A stretch of DNA of 64,000 bases, taken from Piliocolobus tephrosceles. Lineage: Eukaryota; Chordata; Mammalia; Primates; Cercopithecidae. Position numbers and translations under genes: made by a program. The stretch covers positions 1,069,693 through 1,133,692 of the forward strand of contig NC_045449.1 of NCBI RefSeq assembly GCF_002776525.5, written 5' to 3'. The notes below the pieces were generated by a model. It was not told the origin of the DNA. It was given only the letters and a program-made list of their open reading frames with translations, and made no database searches. Shown here one piece after another: positions 37,585 through 47,655 of this stretch (position 1 is the stretch's first letter; every line of letters starts with the position of its first letter).

Positions 37585-38340
37585 GTTTTTTTCTTCCCCC
37601 CTGAGACGGAGTCTGACTCTATCGCCAGGCTGGAGGGCAGTGGCACGATCTCGGCTTACTGCAAGCTCCGCCTCCCGGGTTCACGCAACTTCCCTGCCTC
37701 AGCCTCCCGAGCAGTTGGGACTACAGGTGCCTGACACCACGCCCAGCTAATTTTTTTTTTTTTTTTCAGCCCAGAGGTCTTTTATTTATTATTTTTTTTA
37801 AAACACCTATGATGCCATGAATTCATAGGGAAGAGGTTCCAGCAGCTCAGGCTCCTTCCCATTGGTTCTCACAAAGTGTGCTTCTCTGGGTGGAGCAGGC
37901 TGGCGCTTCAGTTGAACCCAGGTACCTTTCTCTTTGGCTTCTTTGGGTAACATTGTAGACTCTCCCAGTTTTGCCATGGTAACACTTGTGGGGCATTCCT
38001 TTTTGAACAGTACCCATTCCCTTGATGTCTACGATATCACCTTTCTTACAGATTCGCATATACGTGGCCAAAGGAACAACTCCATGTTTTCTAAAAGGCC
38101 TAGAGAACATATATCGGGTGCCTCTCCTCTTTCCCTTTGTGTTCGTCATTTTGGCGAATTACTGGAAGATGGCGGTTCCGGCCGAAAGGCCTATTTTTTT
38201 TTATTTTTTATTTTTATTTTTAGTAGAGATGGGGTTTCACATGTTGGCCAGGCTGGTCTTGAACTCCTGACCTCAGGTGATCCACCCTCCTCAGCCTCCC
38301 TAAGTGCTGGGATGACAGGTGTGAGCAACCGCGCCCGGCC
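37585..38340 (-). mobile_element. Alu split by a retropseudogene
   Basis: Antisense Alu. The tail side is at 37585 to about 37752 (GAGACGGAGTCTGACTC to CCCAGCTAATTTT) and the head side from about 38193 to 38340 (ATTTTTAGTAGAGATGGGG to GCGCCCGGCC). The RPL21 copy entered at the T-rich AATTTTTTGTATTTTT linker. Confidence 0.92.
37767..38192 (-). pseudogene. RPL21 processed pseudogene with internal deletion
   Basis: Intronless antisense copy of the 60S ribosomal protein L21 mRNA. It includes 5' UTR (GCCATCTTCCAGTAATTCGC), the ATG at 38149, 3' UTR (AATAAAAGACCTCTGGGC) and a poly(A) seen as the T-run 37751-37766. The first 68 codons are nearly intact (MTNTKGKRRGTRYMFSRPF...). After VYNVT, near 37946, the sequence jumps about 146 bases ahead to the C-terminal coding part (KEAKEKGTWVQLKRQ...). 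This loses about 48 codons and shifts the frame, so the open frame ends in unrelated residues at 37847. The parent is 160 codons. It is a typical L1-mobilised retrocopy and cannot make L21. Confidence 0.93.
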
Positions 38341-38697
38341 CTCCAACTTCTTTGAGTCTCCACCTCCTCATCGGTCAAATGGAAACAGTGTATCAGGTGG
38401 GTTGTGTTTACAGTGAGAAGAAGCTGGCCTGGTCCTGAACACCAGTTCCCCAAACAGGAGTTGATGCTGTTGCTGATATTGTTTATAATAAACGGCTTCT
38501 TTCACTGTTGCCAAGGTCTTGGGAAGGGGAGATTGCTGGGTACCTGACCCATCTGCTTAGGGTGGAGGTGGCCAGAGCTTCAGGGAAGAGGGTGTGAGCC
38601 AGGGTGGGTGATGCCCCATCTGGGGTATCTCTGGGTGGGGCCGCCAGAGAGGTGCTGGGGTGGAGGTAGGAAGACATCAAAACAATGATCCAGAATT
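38341..38697. other. Unique intergenic DNA
   Basis: About 350 bases with no recognised element. Confidence 0.45.
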
Positions 38698-39001
38698 GCC
38701 GGGTGCGGTGGCTCACGCCTGTCCTCCCAGCACTTTGGGAGGCCAAGGTGGGCAGATCACAAGGTCAAGAGATAGAGACCATCCTGGCCAACGTGGCGAA
38801 ATGCCGTCTCTACTAAAAATACAAAATTAGCCAGGCGTGGTGGCACATGGCTGTAATCCCAGCTACTGGGGAGGCTGAGGCGGGAGAATCGCTTGAACCT
38901 GGGAGGCAGAGGTTGTAATGAGCAGAGATTGCACCATTGCACTCCAGCCTGGGCAACAGAGAAGCTCCGTCTCAAAAAAAAAAAAAAAAGAAGAAAGAAA
39001 A
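38698..39001 (+). mobile_element. Alu (AluS)
   Basis: Sense Alu from GCCGGGTGCGG to an A/AAG tail. Confidence 0.91.
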
Positions 39002-39292
39002 ATATGACTGGTTGTGACCAATTCGTTGTAAACACCACTGCACTGGACCAGCAGGTCCCCTTTCCAGGAGTTCCCGTCCAGTGACTTCTGCTTTCTATGA
39101 CCACGACTGTACCTCATACAACCTCCGCTAGCTGCCGAGGAGGCTGGGAAATTCCTTCCTTTCAGCTGAGCACACGGATGCCCCAAGGAAAAACCACGGT
39201 TCTGCTAGGAAGAGAATGGATACCGCGGGGCAGTCAATGTTTCAAGTAGATTTGGACTATCAAGGTATCAGCAAATTAAGAATAAGGTATCG
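39002..39292. other. Unique intergenic DNA
   Basis: Just under 300 bases between Alus. Nothing recognised. Confidence 0.4.
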
Positions 39293-39596
39293 GCCGGCCG
39301 CAGTGGCTCACGCCTGTAATCCCAGCACTTTGGGAGGCCGAGACGGGCGGATCACGAGGTCAGGAAATTGAGACCATCCTGGCTAACATGGTGAAACCCC
39401 GTCTCTACTAAAAATACAAAAAAAAAATTAGCCGGGCGTGGTGGCGGCGCCTGTAGTCCCAGCTACACAGGAGGCTGAGGCAGGAGAATGGCGTGAACCC
39501 AGGGGGGTGGAAGCTGCAGTGAGCCGAAATCGCGCCACCGCACTCCAGCCTGGGCTACAGCGAGACTCTGTCTCAAAAAAAAAAAAAAAAAAAAAA
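39293..39596 (+). mobile_element. AluY with near-perfect TSD
   Basis: Sense AluY with an A tail of about 22. The TSD is AAGAATAAGGTATC / AAGAATAAGGGTATC. Confidence 0.94.
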
Positions 39597-39929
39597 GAAT
39601 AAGGGTATCCAGTTATACTTTGTTTACTGAAAGAACAGTTGTTGAATGCCTATTATGTAGCAGACACTGTGCTGTGTTTTGGGAACTTTCAGTGCCTGGA
39701 GAGAATAAACAAATGGATGCATCATTACAATACGTGATACTGACTAGGAAGGTCTGAGAAAGTATGAGATGGAGGGAATCAGGGAAGCTCTGCCTGAGGG
39801 CGTGGCCAGGTGTGGAAGGGGTGAAGGTGACCAGTTGGAGCCAGGCCGATGGCAGGCGGGGGTCAGGGCCAGGAGGGCAAGTGCTGGGCTCATCACACGC
39901 AGGGTCAGGGAGGCATCGACTTGTGACCA

Positions 39930-40000
39930 TTCGGTGATTAATCCTTTCCAGCAGGCAGATTAATCACGGTGCTGGCGTTGATTGATGACTCATTTTCTAT
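39930..40000. promoter_or_regulatory. Candidate homeodomain/AP-1 site cluster
   Basis: In 57 bases: GATTAATCC (39936), GATTAATCAC (39958) and TGATTGATGACTCA (39979-39992), which joins a PBX/HOX-like TGATTGAT to an AP-1 TGACTCA. It lies in repeat-free DNA. Function is inferred from motif density only. Confidence 0.35.
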
Positions 40001-40027
40001 GATAAACACCATTAAAAGAAGAAGGAG

Positions 40028-40320
40028 GGCCGGGCGCGGTGGCTCAAGCCTGTAATCCCAGCACTTTGGGAGGCCGAGACGGGCGGATCACGAGGTCAGG
40101 AGATCGAGACCATCCTGGCTAACACGGTGAAACCCCGTCTCTACTAAAAAATACAAAAAACTAGCTGGGCGAGGTGGCGGGCGCCTGTAGTCCCAGCTAC
40201 TCGGGAGGCTGAGGCAGGAGAATGGCATAAACCCCGGAGGCGGAGCTTGCAGTGAGCTGAGATCCGGCCACTACAGCCTGGGTGACAGAGCGAGACTCCG
40301 TCTCAAAAAAAAAAAAAAAA
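40028..40320 (+). mobile_element. AluY, monkey-type (first of three)
   Basis: Monkey-type AluY lacking about 10 bases near the tail (CCACTACAGCC). GAAGAAGGAG precedes it and is repeated at 40321-40330. Confidence 0.94.
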
Positions 40321-40330
40321 GAAGAAGGAG

Positions 40331-40625
40331 GCCGGGCGCGGTGGCTCACGCCTGCAATCCCAGCACTTTGGGAGGCCGAGGCGGGCGGATCACAAGGTCA
40401 GGAGTTCAAGACCATTCTGGCTAACACGGTGAAACCCCGTCTCTACTAAAAAGACAAAAAAATTAGCCGGGCATGGTGGCGGGCGCCTGTAGTCCCAGCT
40501 ACTCCGGAGGCTGAAGCAGGAGAATGGCGTGAACCCGGGAGGCGGAGCTTGCAGTGAGCCAAGATTGCGCCACTGCGCTCCAGCCTGGGCAACAGAGCGA
40601 GACTCCATCTCAAAAAAAAAAAAAA
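40331..40625 (+). mobile_element. AluY (second of three)
   Basis: Starts directly after the GAAGAAGGAG repeat and ends in an A tail followed by (GAA)n. Confidence 0.93.
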
Positions 40626-40645
40626 GAAGAAGAAGAAGAAGAAAG
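40626..40645 (+). repeat. (GAA)n tract
   Basis: About six GAA units between two Alus. It derives from the GAAGAAGGAG target. Confidence 0.85.
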
Positions 40646-40646
40646 A

Positions 40647-40820
40647 GGCCAGGAGTGGTGGCTCAGGCCTGTAATCCCAGTCTTTGGGAGGCTGAGGAGG
40701 GAGGATCGCTTGGCCCTGGGAGGAGGAGGTTACAGTGAGCCATGATTGCACCACTGAACTCCAGCCTGGGCGACAGAGCAAGACCCTGTCCCAAAAAAGA
40801 AAAGAAGAAAAAGAAGGGGA
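40647..40820 (+). mobile_element. Alu with large middle deletion (third of three)
   Basis: The left-monomer head is fused to the end of the right monomer (GGAGGATCGCTTGGCCC), about 170 bases in all, with an AAAGAAGAAAAAG tail. Confidence 0.85.
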
Positions 40821-41153
40821 GAAAAGTCAAATCATGCGTATCTAAGAAACAAGCGTGGACTCCAATTCAGTCCAGTCCTCCAAGCTGTTAATGAAAACTC
40901 CCACGAGTGAGCGGGCATGAGGGGCGGGCACAGCAGGCAGGAAAAGGAGCTCCTGCAGCCTCCAGGAAGGTGTGGGTGGCAGCCGTCAGCTGGACGCACA
41001 GTGGCCGCCTCAACAGGGGACAAGGAGGCAGAGTGACACGTCTCAGCCCTGGAGATGGCAAAAGGGGTTCTCTAGAGAAAGGCTCTGTCATCAGACAGAT
41101 CAGGAACAGGGTGAATTACGTCGAGCTGAACAGCACGTGGCAGTAAGATTTCT
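40821..41153. other. Unique intergenic DNA
   Basis: About 330 bases without a recognised element. Confidence 0.4.
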
Positions 41154-41453
41154 TTTTTTTTTTTTTTTTTTTGAGACGGAGTCTCGCTCTGTTGCCCAGG
41201 CTGGAATGCAGTGGCCGGATCTCAGCTCACTGCAAGCACCGCCTCCCAGGTTTACACCATTCTCCTGCCTCAGCCTCCCGAGTAGCTGGGACTACAGGCG
41301 CCGCCACCTCACCCAGCTAGTTTTTTGTACTTTTTAGTAGAGACGGGGTTTCACCGTGTTAGCCAGGATGGTCTCGATCTCCTGACCTCGTGATCCGCCC
41401 GTCTCAGCCTCCCTAAGTGCTGGGATTACAGGCTTGAGCCACCGCGCCCGGCC
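41154..41453 (-). mobile_element. Young AluY, monkey-type, perfect TSD
   Basis: Antisense monkey-type AluY. CAGTAAGATTTCT is perfect at 41141-41153 and 41456-41468. Confidence 0.95.
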
Positions 41454-41468
41454 GACAGTAAGATTTCT

Positions 41469-41767
41469 GAGACCTTCATACACCCACGTGCACCATGTAC
41501 CTCCAAGAAAGTGTGGATTATGCATTATTTCCTAAATTCGATGGGTTGCCAAGCCCCTTCTTTGAGAAACATTTTCTTCCAAAGCTACCTTTTAGATTTG
41601 CAAACCCAAGCATTTCCCTGTTATTAAAAACTCTGCATACAAAAAAATTATCTGTAAACATCCTTTTAAGACGGCTGTATAATGCACATCAATGATAGCT
41701 TCTTTATTTACTTATCATTTCTCCCATTGCCAGGCATTAAGTTGCCCAATTTCTCTCCCATTTTTTT
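41469..41767. other. AT-rich unique DNA
   Basis: Repeat-free, AT-rich. The open frame at 41495-41695 is short and resembles no protein I know. Confidence 0.4.
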
Positions 41768-41781
41768 CCTACCTATAATTT

Positions 41782-42080
41782 TTGATGTTGTCGGTGTTTT
41801 GAGATGGAGTTTCGCCCTTGCCCAGGCTGGAGTGCAATGGCGAGATCTCGGCTCACCGTAGCCTCCGCCTCCCGGGTTCAAGTGATTCTCCTACCTCAGC
41901 CTCCCAAGTAGCTGGGTCTACAGGCGTGCACCACCGCGCCCGGCTAATTTTTGTATTTTCAGTAGAGACGGGGTTTTGCCATGTTGTCCAGGCTGGTCTT
42001 GAACTCCTGACCTCAGGTCATCTGCCCACCTCAGCCTCCCAAAGTCCTGGGATTACTGGCGTGAGCCACCGCGCCCACTC
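41782..42080 (-). mobile_element. Alu (AluS) with perfect TSD
   Basis: Antisense Alu with little tail. CCTACCTATAATTT repeats exactly at about 41768-41781 and 42081-42094. Confidence 0.94.
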
Positions 42081-42445
42081 CCTACCTATAATTTAAACAT
42101 AGGCCCTAAGCACTAGGGGAGTGAATTCCAAAGGTGCTTCAAAAGCAGCCCTTGCTGTGGAGGCCCCACTGGGTCCACCGTCTCCTGAGCCAGGGAGAAG
42201 AAGGCAGCTTGGGCCTTGCCTCCTCGCTGGGTCAGCTGACTGGGTCGCCATGGCAACCACACAGGCCTGGAAGAGGGAGGGTGCCCCTGGGATGGGGCTA
42301 GACGTGGAAGCCCCAGGGCCAGCTGGCTGGGAGCCTGGGACACTGGGACTGACCAGACCAGATGGCTGGGGGACCCCCTGGGAATGGGACTAAACTGTCT
42401 TTGGAGAGTGCCAGGTGAACACAGGTCTCAGCCAGAAGCCTCAGA

Positions 42446-42644
42446 CAGAGCCCCTTCCCTTCCTGGTAAGCCATTTGGAGGACGGGTGGCCCGTGAAGAG
42501 GCACCACGGATGCTGGAAAATCTGGGTAATGGGATTGAACATGATCTAATAATAAGCCAGTGTGAATTGCTCTCACCCGTAAAACCAGACCCCCACAGTC
42601 TTCCCAGAACTCCTCCATCTCTTGGGGACTTTGGGAAATCCCAG
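42446..42644 (+). repeat. Local duplication, copy A
   Basis: Shares GTGAAGAGGCACCAC, GATGCTGGAAAATCT, GGTAATGGGATTGAAC, TTGCTCTCACCC and CCACAGTCTTCCCAGAA in the same order with 44615-44830, about 2.2 kb downstream. Confidence 0.88.
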
Positions 42645-42663
42645 CCTCCAATCTGCTCTCTGC

Positions 42664-42790
42664 CCCAGTGGGAATTCTCCCCTCCTTGGTGGGAATGCTC
42701 TCACCTCCCCAGTGGGAACACTCCTGCCCCAGTGGCAATGCTCCCCCGCAGGGGGAATGCTCTCACCTCCCCAGGGAAAATGCTCGCTGG
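42664..42790 (+). repeat. Degenerate tandem repeat, unit about 20 bases
   Basis: Five to six irregular units built on CCCCAGTGGGAAtgCTC with optional TCACCT. It directly follows duplication copy A. Confidence 0.75.
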
Positions 42791-43108
42791 TGCAACGGGC
42801 AGATTGGAGGCTGGGTCACCAGAAGCAAATGAGCCCTCGTTCCTGCCTTCATATGTGCTGGTGTTTTCAGTTTCCCCACTTGTTTTTTCACTGGATAGAT
42901 GCTTTTCTTCCACAAATTTCTCAATTTGGTTTGAATTTTTATGTTCCCCAAGGAAGTGGCGAGAGGGTGCCCTTGTGCACAGTTGACTATCAGGAGAAGG
43001 TGTTTCTGGGTGAGAGGAGACCCTGGTCTTCTTGAGACATGCCCAGGAATGCATAAGCAAGACTGTGGTGCAAGGACCAGGTCCCAGAGGCCCCTGTCTG
43101 ATGCTGCA

Positions 43109-43524
43109 ATGCTTGCCCTGACTCTGTAGGGCAACCGTTGTCCGCAAGAATTTTCTGTGCTCCCCGGCTCATGTCAGATTCACTTTTTTGGTTTTTTTTC
43201 TTCCTCCAACATGGAGTCTCACTCCGTCACCCACGCTGGAGTGCAGTGGCGCTATCTCGGCTCACTGCAACCTTTGCCTCCTGGGTTCAAGCGATTCTCC
43301 TGCCTCAGCCTCCTGAGTAGCTGGGACTGCAGGTGTGCACCACCACGCCTGGCTAATTTTTGTATTTTTAGTAGAGACGGGGTTTCACCATGTTGGCTAG
43401 GCTGGTCTCAAACTCCTGACCTCATGATCTGCCCACCTCGGCCTCCCAAAGTGCTGGGATTACAGGCGTGAGCCACCGCGCCTGGCTGAGATTCACTCTT
43501 TAAACGTATTTAAAACAAAACATT
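43109..43524 (+). repeat. 100-base tandem duplication, copy 1, split by Alu
   Basis: ATGCTTGCCCTGACTCTGTAGGGCAA to CAGATTCACT (43109-43184), then TTTAAACGTATTTAAAACAA (to 43524). Copy 2 follows without a spacer. Confidence 0.9.
43185..43487 (-). mobile_element. Alu (AluS) inside a tandem duplicate
   Basis: Antisense Alu from a T-rich tail to CGCCTGGCT. The TSD AGATTCACT lies at about 43176-43184 and 43489-43497, inside duplicate copy 1. Confidence 0.93.
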
Positions 43525-43624
43525 ATGCTTGCCCTGACTCTGTAGGGCAATCATCCTCCGCAGGAATATTCTGTGCTCCCCAGTCCATGTGAGATTCACT
43601 CTTTAAACTTATTTAAAACAAAAC
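43525..43624 (+). repeat. 100-base tandem duplication, copy 2
   Basis: ATGCTTGCCCTGACTCTGTAGGGCAA to ATTTAAAACAAAACA, uninterrupted. It is about 90 per cent alike to copy 1 by eye. Confidence 0.9.
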
Positions 43625-44056
43625 AGAAAAGCCATCTAACTTCTCTGCACCAAACTGATACCAGCCGTCACTCATGGCTGGGGGAGTTGCTACGGGACTG
43701 AAGGTGAGAAAGGCAGTCTCCAGGTTTTATCCCACATACCTTGTATCTTTGGAACCTTACACCAAGCATTTATAGATGTATTACCTTTATCATTTATAAT
43801 TTAATTTAAAAAATAGGAATGTCTGAAGGAGGACAGATGATTCCCTGTAATCCATTAGCTGAAGCAATCAATGTGAAGAGTTGAACATTTTTCTTCCGGG
43901 CTTTTAAAAAGGAATTTGTGAGATACAGCAACAGCTGCTTTACAATAAAAGGCTCTACTAAGTGGCCTTTGCATGGAAGCCAGACTTTGAGGGGCTTTTA
44001 AGTAAGAAACCCCTTCTGTCTCCCACAAACCTGCCTCCTTAAGATGCATCAGCCTC
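43625..44056. other. Unique AT-rich DNA
   Basis: About 430 bases without a recognised element. Confidence 0.4.
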
Positions 44057-44349
44057 GGCCGGGCGCAGTGGCTCAAGCCTGTAATCCCAGCACTTTGGGG
44101 AGGCCGAGGCGGGCGGATCACGAGGTCAGGAGATCGAGACCATCCTGGCTAACACGGTGAAACCCCATCTCTACTAAAAATATAAAAATTAGCTGGGCAT
44201 GGTGGCGGGCGCCTGTAGTACCAGCTGTTTGGGAGGCTGAGGCGGGGGGATCGCTTGAACCCGGGAGACGGAGGTTGCAGCGAGCCTAGATCACACCGCT
44301 GCACTCCAGCCTGGTGACAGAGCGAGACTCCATCTCCAAAAAAAAAAAA
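44057..44349 (+). mobile_element. Alu (AluS/Y)
   Basis: Sense Alu from GGCCGGGCGCAGTGGCTCAA to an A tail. Confidence 0.91.
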
Positions 44350-44614
44350 GCTTCCTCTCCCTCCAGGACAGAGCTCTCCAGAAACGCATCTCATTCACGG
44401 CCCTCCCCAGGCTCCCGTCTTCCTGACCTTTGCTTTGGATTTGGTTCTTGCTCTTGGCCCTCGCCCTGGAGCTGGATGCTTTGGCCGGGCTCTTGCTTCC
44501 AGTGTCTGCTTTGCTATCAGCCTGCCCTCCCCTTGGCCCACTTGGAGGCAGGGCTGAGGGCCCCAGCCTGGCCAGTGGGGAAAATGGATGACTCTACCTC
44601 CTCTTGCCCTACTG

Positions 44615-44830
44615 AGGTCAGAGCCCCTTTGCGACCTCCTTTGCCATTTGGGGGGCCCGTGGCTGCACAAGCTATCCAGTGAAGAGGCACCACAGATGCT
44701 GGAAAATCTAGGTAATGGGATTGAACCCGACTCTAAGAACGGGCCAGTGTGATTTGCTCTCACCCCTAAAACCAGACCCCACAGTCTTCCCAGAATTCAT
44801 CCACCTGTTGGGGGCTTTGGGACGTCCCAG
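44615..44830 (+). repeat. Local duplication, copy B
   Basis: Direct-orientation partner of 42446-42644, ending TTTGGGACGTCCCAG against TTTGGGAAATCCCAG. Several small indels suggest an old event. Confidence 0.88.
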
Positions 44831-45373
44831 GGCCCCAAGGTCTCAGGGTACAGAGGTCCCAGGCTTGGCTCCCTCTGGTTGTTAGCCGGTAACAGACATT
44901 CCAGGGTTTACAGACATTCCCTGGAGAGGGGAACACGAGGCTCCAGGCAGGACCCGGCTGCCCTCCCAGGGGAACCGAGCTGGAGGAACTCATGTTTTCA
45001 TCATGGCCCGTGGGAGCTGCTTAAACAGGCAGGAGGTAAACACACCCCAGGCGACCAAGATCTGCGGCTCCCTGCACAGGGGGCTTAATTATAAGAGCAA
45101 CACAATAACGACGGGACAGAAAGAAGGGGAAGGGGCGGAAAACCTCTCCGCAGCCCACAGCCTCCACATTCCTGCTGCCTGGCTGTGAACCTTCTCCCTC
45201 CCGGGTGACCTCGCCCAGGGCTGTGGAGTGCGTGATTTCCTTTCTTCATTTCATTCCAATTGCAAAATTAATACAACGTCATTGCAGCAAACTTGGAAAA
45301 TGCAAAAAGCCTTAAGAATAAAACAATTTCTCCAAATCCCATAGTCCAGCCACTCTCTTTCACATTAAGTGGC
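44831..45373. other. Unique intergenic DNA
   Basis: No recognised repeats or exons. Confidence 0.4.
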
Positions 45374-45677
45374 TTTTTTTTTTTTTTTTTTTTTTTGAGA
45401 CAGAGTCTGGCTCTGTCACCCAGGCTGGAGTGCAGTGGCGCGATCTCAGGTCACTGCAACCTGTACCTCCCGGGTTCAAGTGATTCTCCTGCCTTAGCCT
45501 CCCAAGTAACTGGAATTACAGGTACTCACCACTGGGCCCGGCTAATTTTTATACTTTTAGTAGAGATGGGGTTTCACCATGTTGGCCAGGCTGGTCTTGA
45601 AGTCCTGGCCTCAAGTGATCCACCCACCTCAGCCTCCCAAAGTGCTGGGATTACAGGCATGAGCTGCCCACCCAGCC
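45374..45677 (-). mobile_element. Alu (AluS)
   Basis: Antisense Alu with a T tail of 23 and an end at CCACCCAGCC. Confidence 0.91.
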
Positions 45678-45784
45678 CCTGGGGTTGGTTTGTGTAGAAG
45701 TGAGAACTTGCTCAGAAGCTTGCAGCTGGTCAGAGTGGAATTAGAATGGGAACCACAGAATAATGAAAGCTTCATCTTTTAGAA

Positions 45785-46000
45785 AAAGATCAAATCAGAA
45801 ATATGGGTTACATTTGTAAAAGGCTTTCAATTAAAAAGAGGCTGTGAAGCACATCTCGGGAGGCCTAAAAGTCCTTTTCATTTGGATATTGTTTTATCAA
45901 AAGCCCTAGTCTGTGCTGATAAGAAAATGGATTTCACAAGATTGAATCCAACAAAAAGCTTTGGCTAGCTGATTAATTAGGTGAGTCACGGGTCTCCTGG
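45785..46000. promoter_or_regulatory. Candidate conserved non-coding element
   Basis: Repeat-free AT-rich island containing CTGATAAGAAAATG (GATA), GCTGATTAATTAGG (paired TAAT homeodomain sites, 45969-45982) and GTGAGTCAC (AP-1/NF-E2, about 45981-45989). Conservation cannot be tested from one sequence. Confidence 0.3.
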
Positions 46001-46040
46001 GAGTTTAAAGTCAGGAGTTTAAAGACCCTATGAAAATAGG

Positions 46041-46335
46041 AAGCTGGGCACAATGGCTCACACTTGTAATCCCAACACTTTGGGAGGCTGAGGCGGGTGG
46101 ATCACCTGAGGTCAGGAGTTTGAGACCAGCCTGGCCAACGTGGTGAAACCCATCTCTCTCTAGTAAAAATAAAAAAATTAGCTGGATGTGGTGGCGGGTG
46201 CCTGTAATTCCAGCTACTCGGGAGGCTGAGGCAGGAAAATCGCTTGAACCCAGGAGGCGGAGGTTGCAATGAGCTGAGATCGCCCCATTGCACTCCAGCC
46301 TGGTCAAAAAAAGTGAAACTCCATTTTAAAAAAAA
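46041..46335 (+). mobile_element. Alu (AluS)
   Basis: Sense Alu whose tail has expanded into a purine microsatellite. Confidence 0.9.
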
Positions 46336-46355
46336 GAAGAGAGAGAGAGAGAGAG

Positions 46356-46414
<59 letters not shown>

Positions 46415-46424
46415 AAAAAGAAAA
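46336..46424 (+). repeat. (GA)n(GAAA)n microsatellite
   Basis: About 10 GA units followed by about 15 GAAA units: a pure polypurine strand of about 90 bases growing from the Alu tail. Confidence 0.97.
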
Positions 46425-46478
46425 CACATAGAAGATAGTAATAGTTCACCAATCCGTCCATCACTTCAGATAAACTGG

Positions 46479-46769
46479 GCCAGGCATAGTGGCTCACACC
46501 TGTAATCCCAGAACTTTGGGAGGCCGAGGCAGGAGGATCACTTGAGCCTCGGAGTTTGAGACCAGCCTGGGGAACCCAGAGAAATCCCTTCTCTACAAAA
46601 AATGCAAAAAAATATTAGCCAAGCGTAGTGGTGCACACCTGTAGTCCCAGCTACTTAGGAGGCTGAGGTGGGAGATTCCTTTGAGTCCAGGAGGTGGAGG
46701 CTACAGAGAGCCGTGATTGTGCCACTGCACTCCAGCCTGGGTGACAGAGCAAGACTCTGTCTCAAAAAA
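46479..46769 (+). mobile_element. Alu (AluJ/S)
   Basis: Sense Alu from GGGCCAGGCATAGTGG, with the AluJ-like GGAGGATCACTTGAGCC. Confidence 0.88.
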
Positions 46770-46802
46770 TGTGTATAAACACATTAAAAGAATAAAAAAT
46801 AA

Positions 46803-47090
46803 GGCCGGGCGCGGTGGCTCACGCCTGTAATCCCAGCACTTTGGGAGGCCGAGGTGGGCAGATCACAAGGTCAGGAGATTGAGACCATCCTGGCTAACAC
46901 GGTGAAACCCTGTCTCTACTAAAAACACAAAAACTAGCCAGGTGTGGCGGTGGCAGCGCCTGTAGTCCCAGCTACCTGGGAGGCTGAGGCAGGAGAATGG
47001 CGTGAACCCGAGAGGCGGAGCTTGCAGTGAGCAGAGATCGCACCACTGCACTCCAGCCTGGGCGACAGAGTGAGACCCTGTCTCAAAAAA
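46803..47090 (+). mobile_element. AluY
   Basis: Sense AluY inserted just past the previous Alu. The flanks share AAACACATTAAAaGAA / AAAAACATTAAAGGAA. Confidence 0.92.
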
Positions 47091-47280
47091 TATATAAAAA
47101 CATTAAAGGAAGAATAAAGGTCAGACAGGCTGGGAACTGACGAATTAAATCCACAGTAAGTACTGTATTTTTATTTTCACCAAAAATCTTATCCCCAGTG
47201 CGAATTTTCTGGGGGCAAACCACAAGCGACACTGTTCCACTCTCAGAAGCTCCATTTTGCTTTCACATTCCGCTCTCTCT

Positions 47281-47574
47281 TTTTTTTTTTTTTGAGACAG
47301 ATTCTCACTCTGTTTCCCAGGCTACAGTGCGGTGGCACGATGTCTGCTCACTGCAGCCTCCGTCTCCAAGGTTCAAACGATTCTCCTACCTCAGCCTCCT
47401 GAGTAGCTGGGATTACAGACGCCCACCACCACGCCCGGCTAATTTTTGTATTTTTAGTAGAGATGGGGTTTCACCATGTTGGTCAGGCTGGTCTCGAACT
47501 CCTGACCTCAGGTGATCTGCCCGCCTCGGCCTCCCAAAGTGCTGGGATTACAGGTGTAAGCCGCTGCGCCTGGC
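47281..47574 (-). mobile_element. Alu (AluS)
   Basis: Antisense Alu from a T-run to GCGCCTGGCC. It abuts an L1 piece. Confidence 0.91.
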
Positions 47575-47655
47575 CCACCTTTTGGCTATTGTAAATAATG
47601 CTGCTGTGAACATGGGTACACAAATATCTTTTTGAGATCCTGCTTTCAATTCTTT

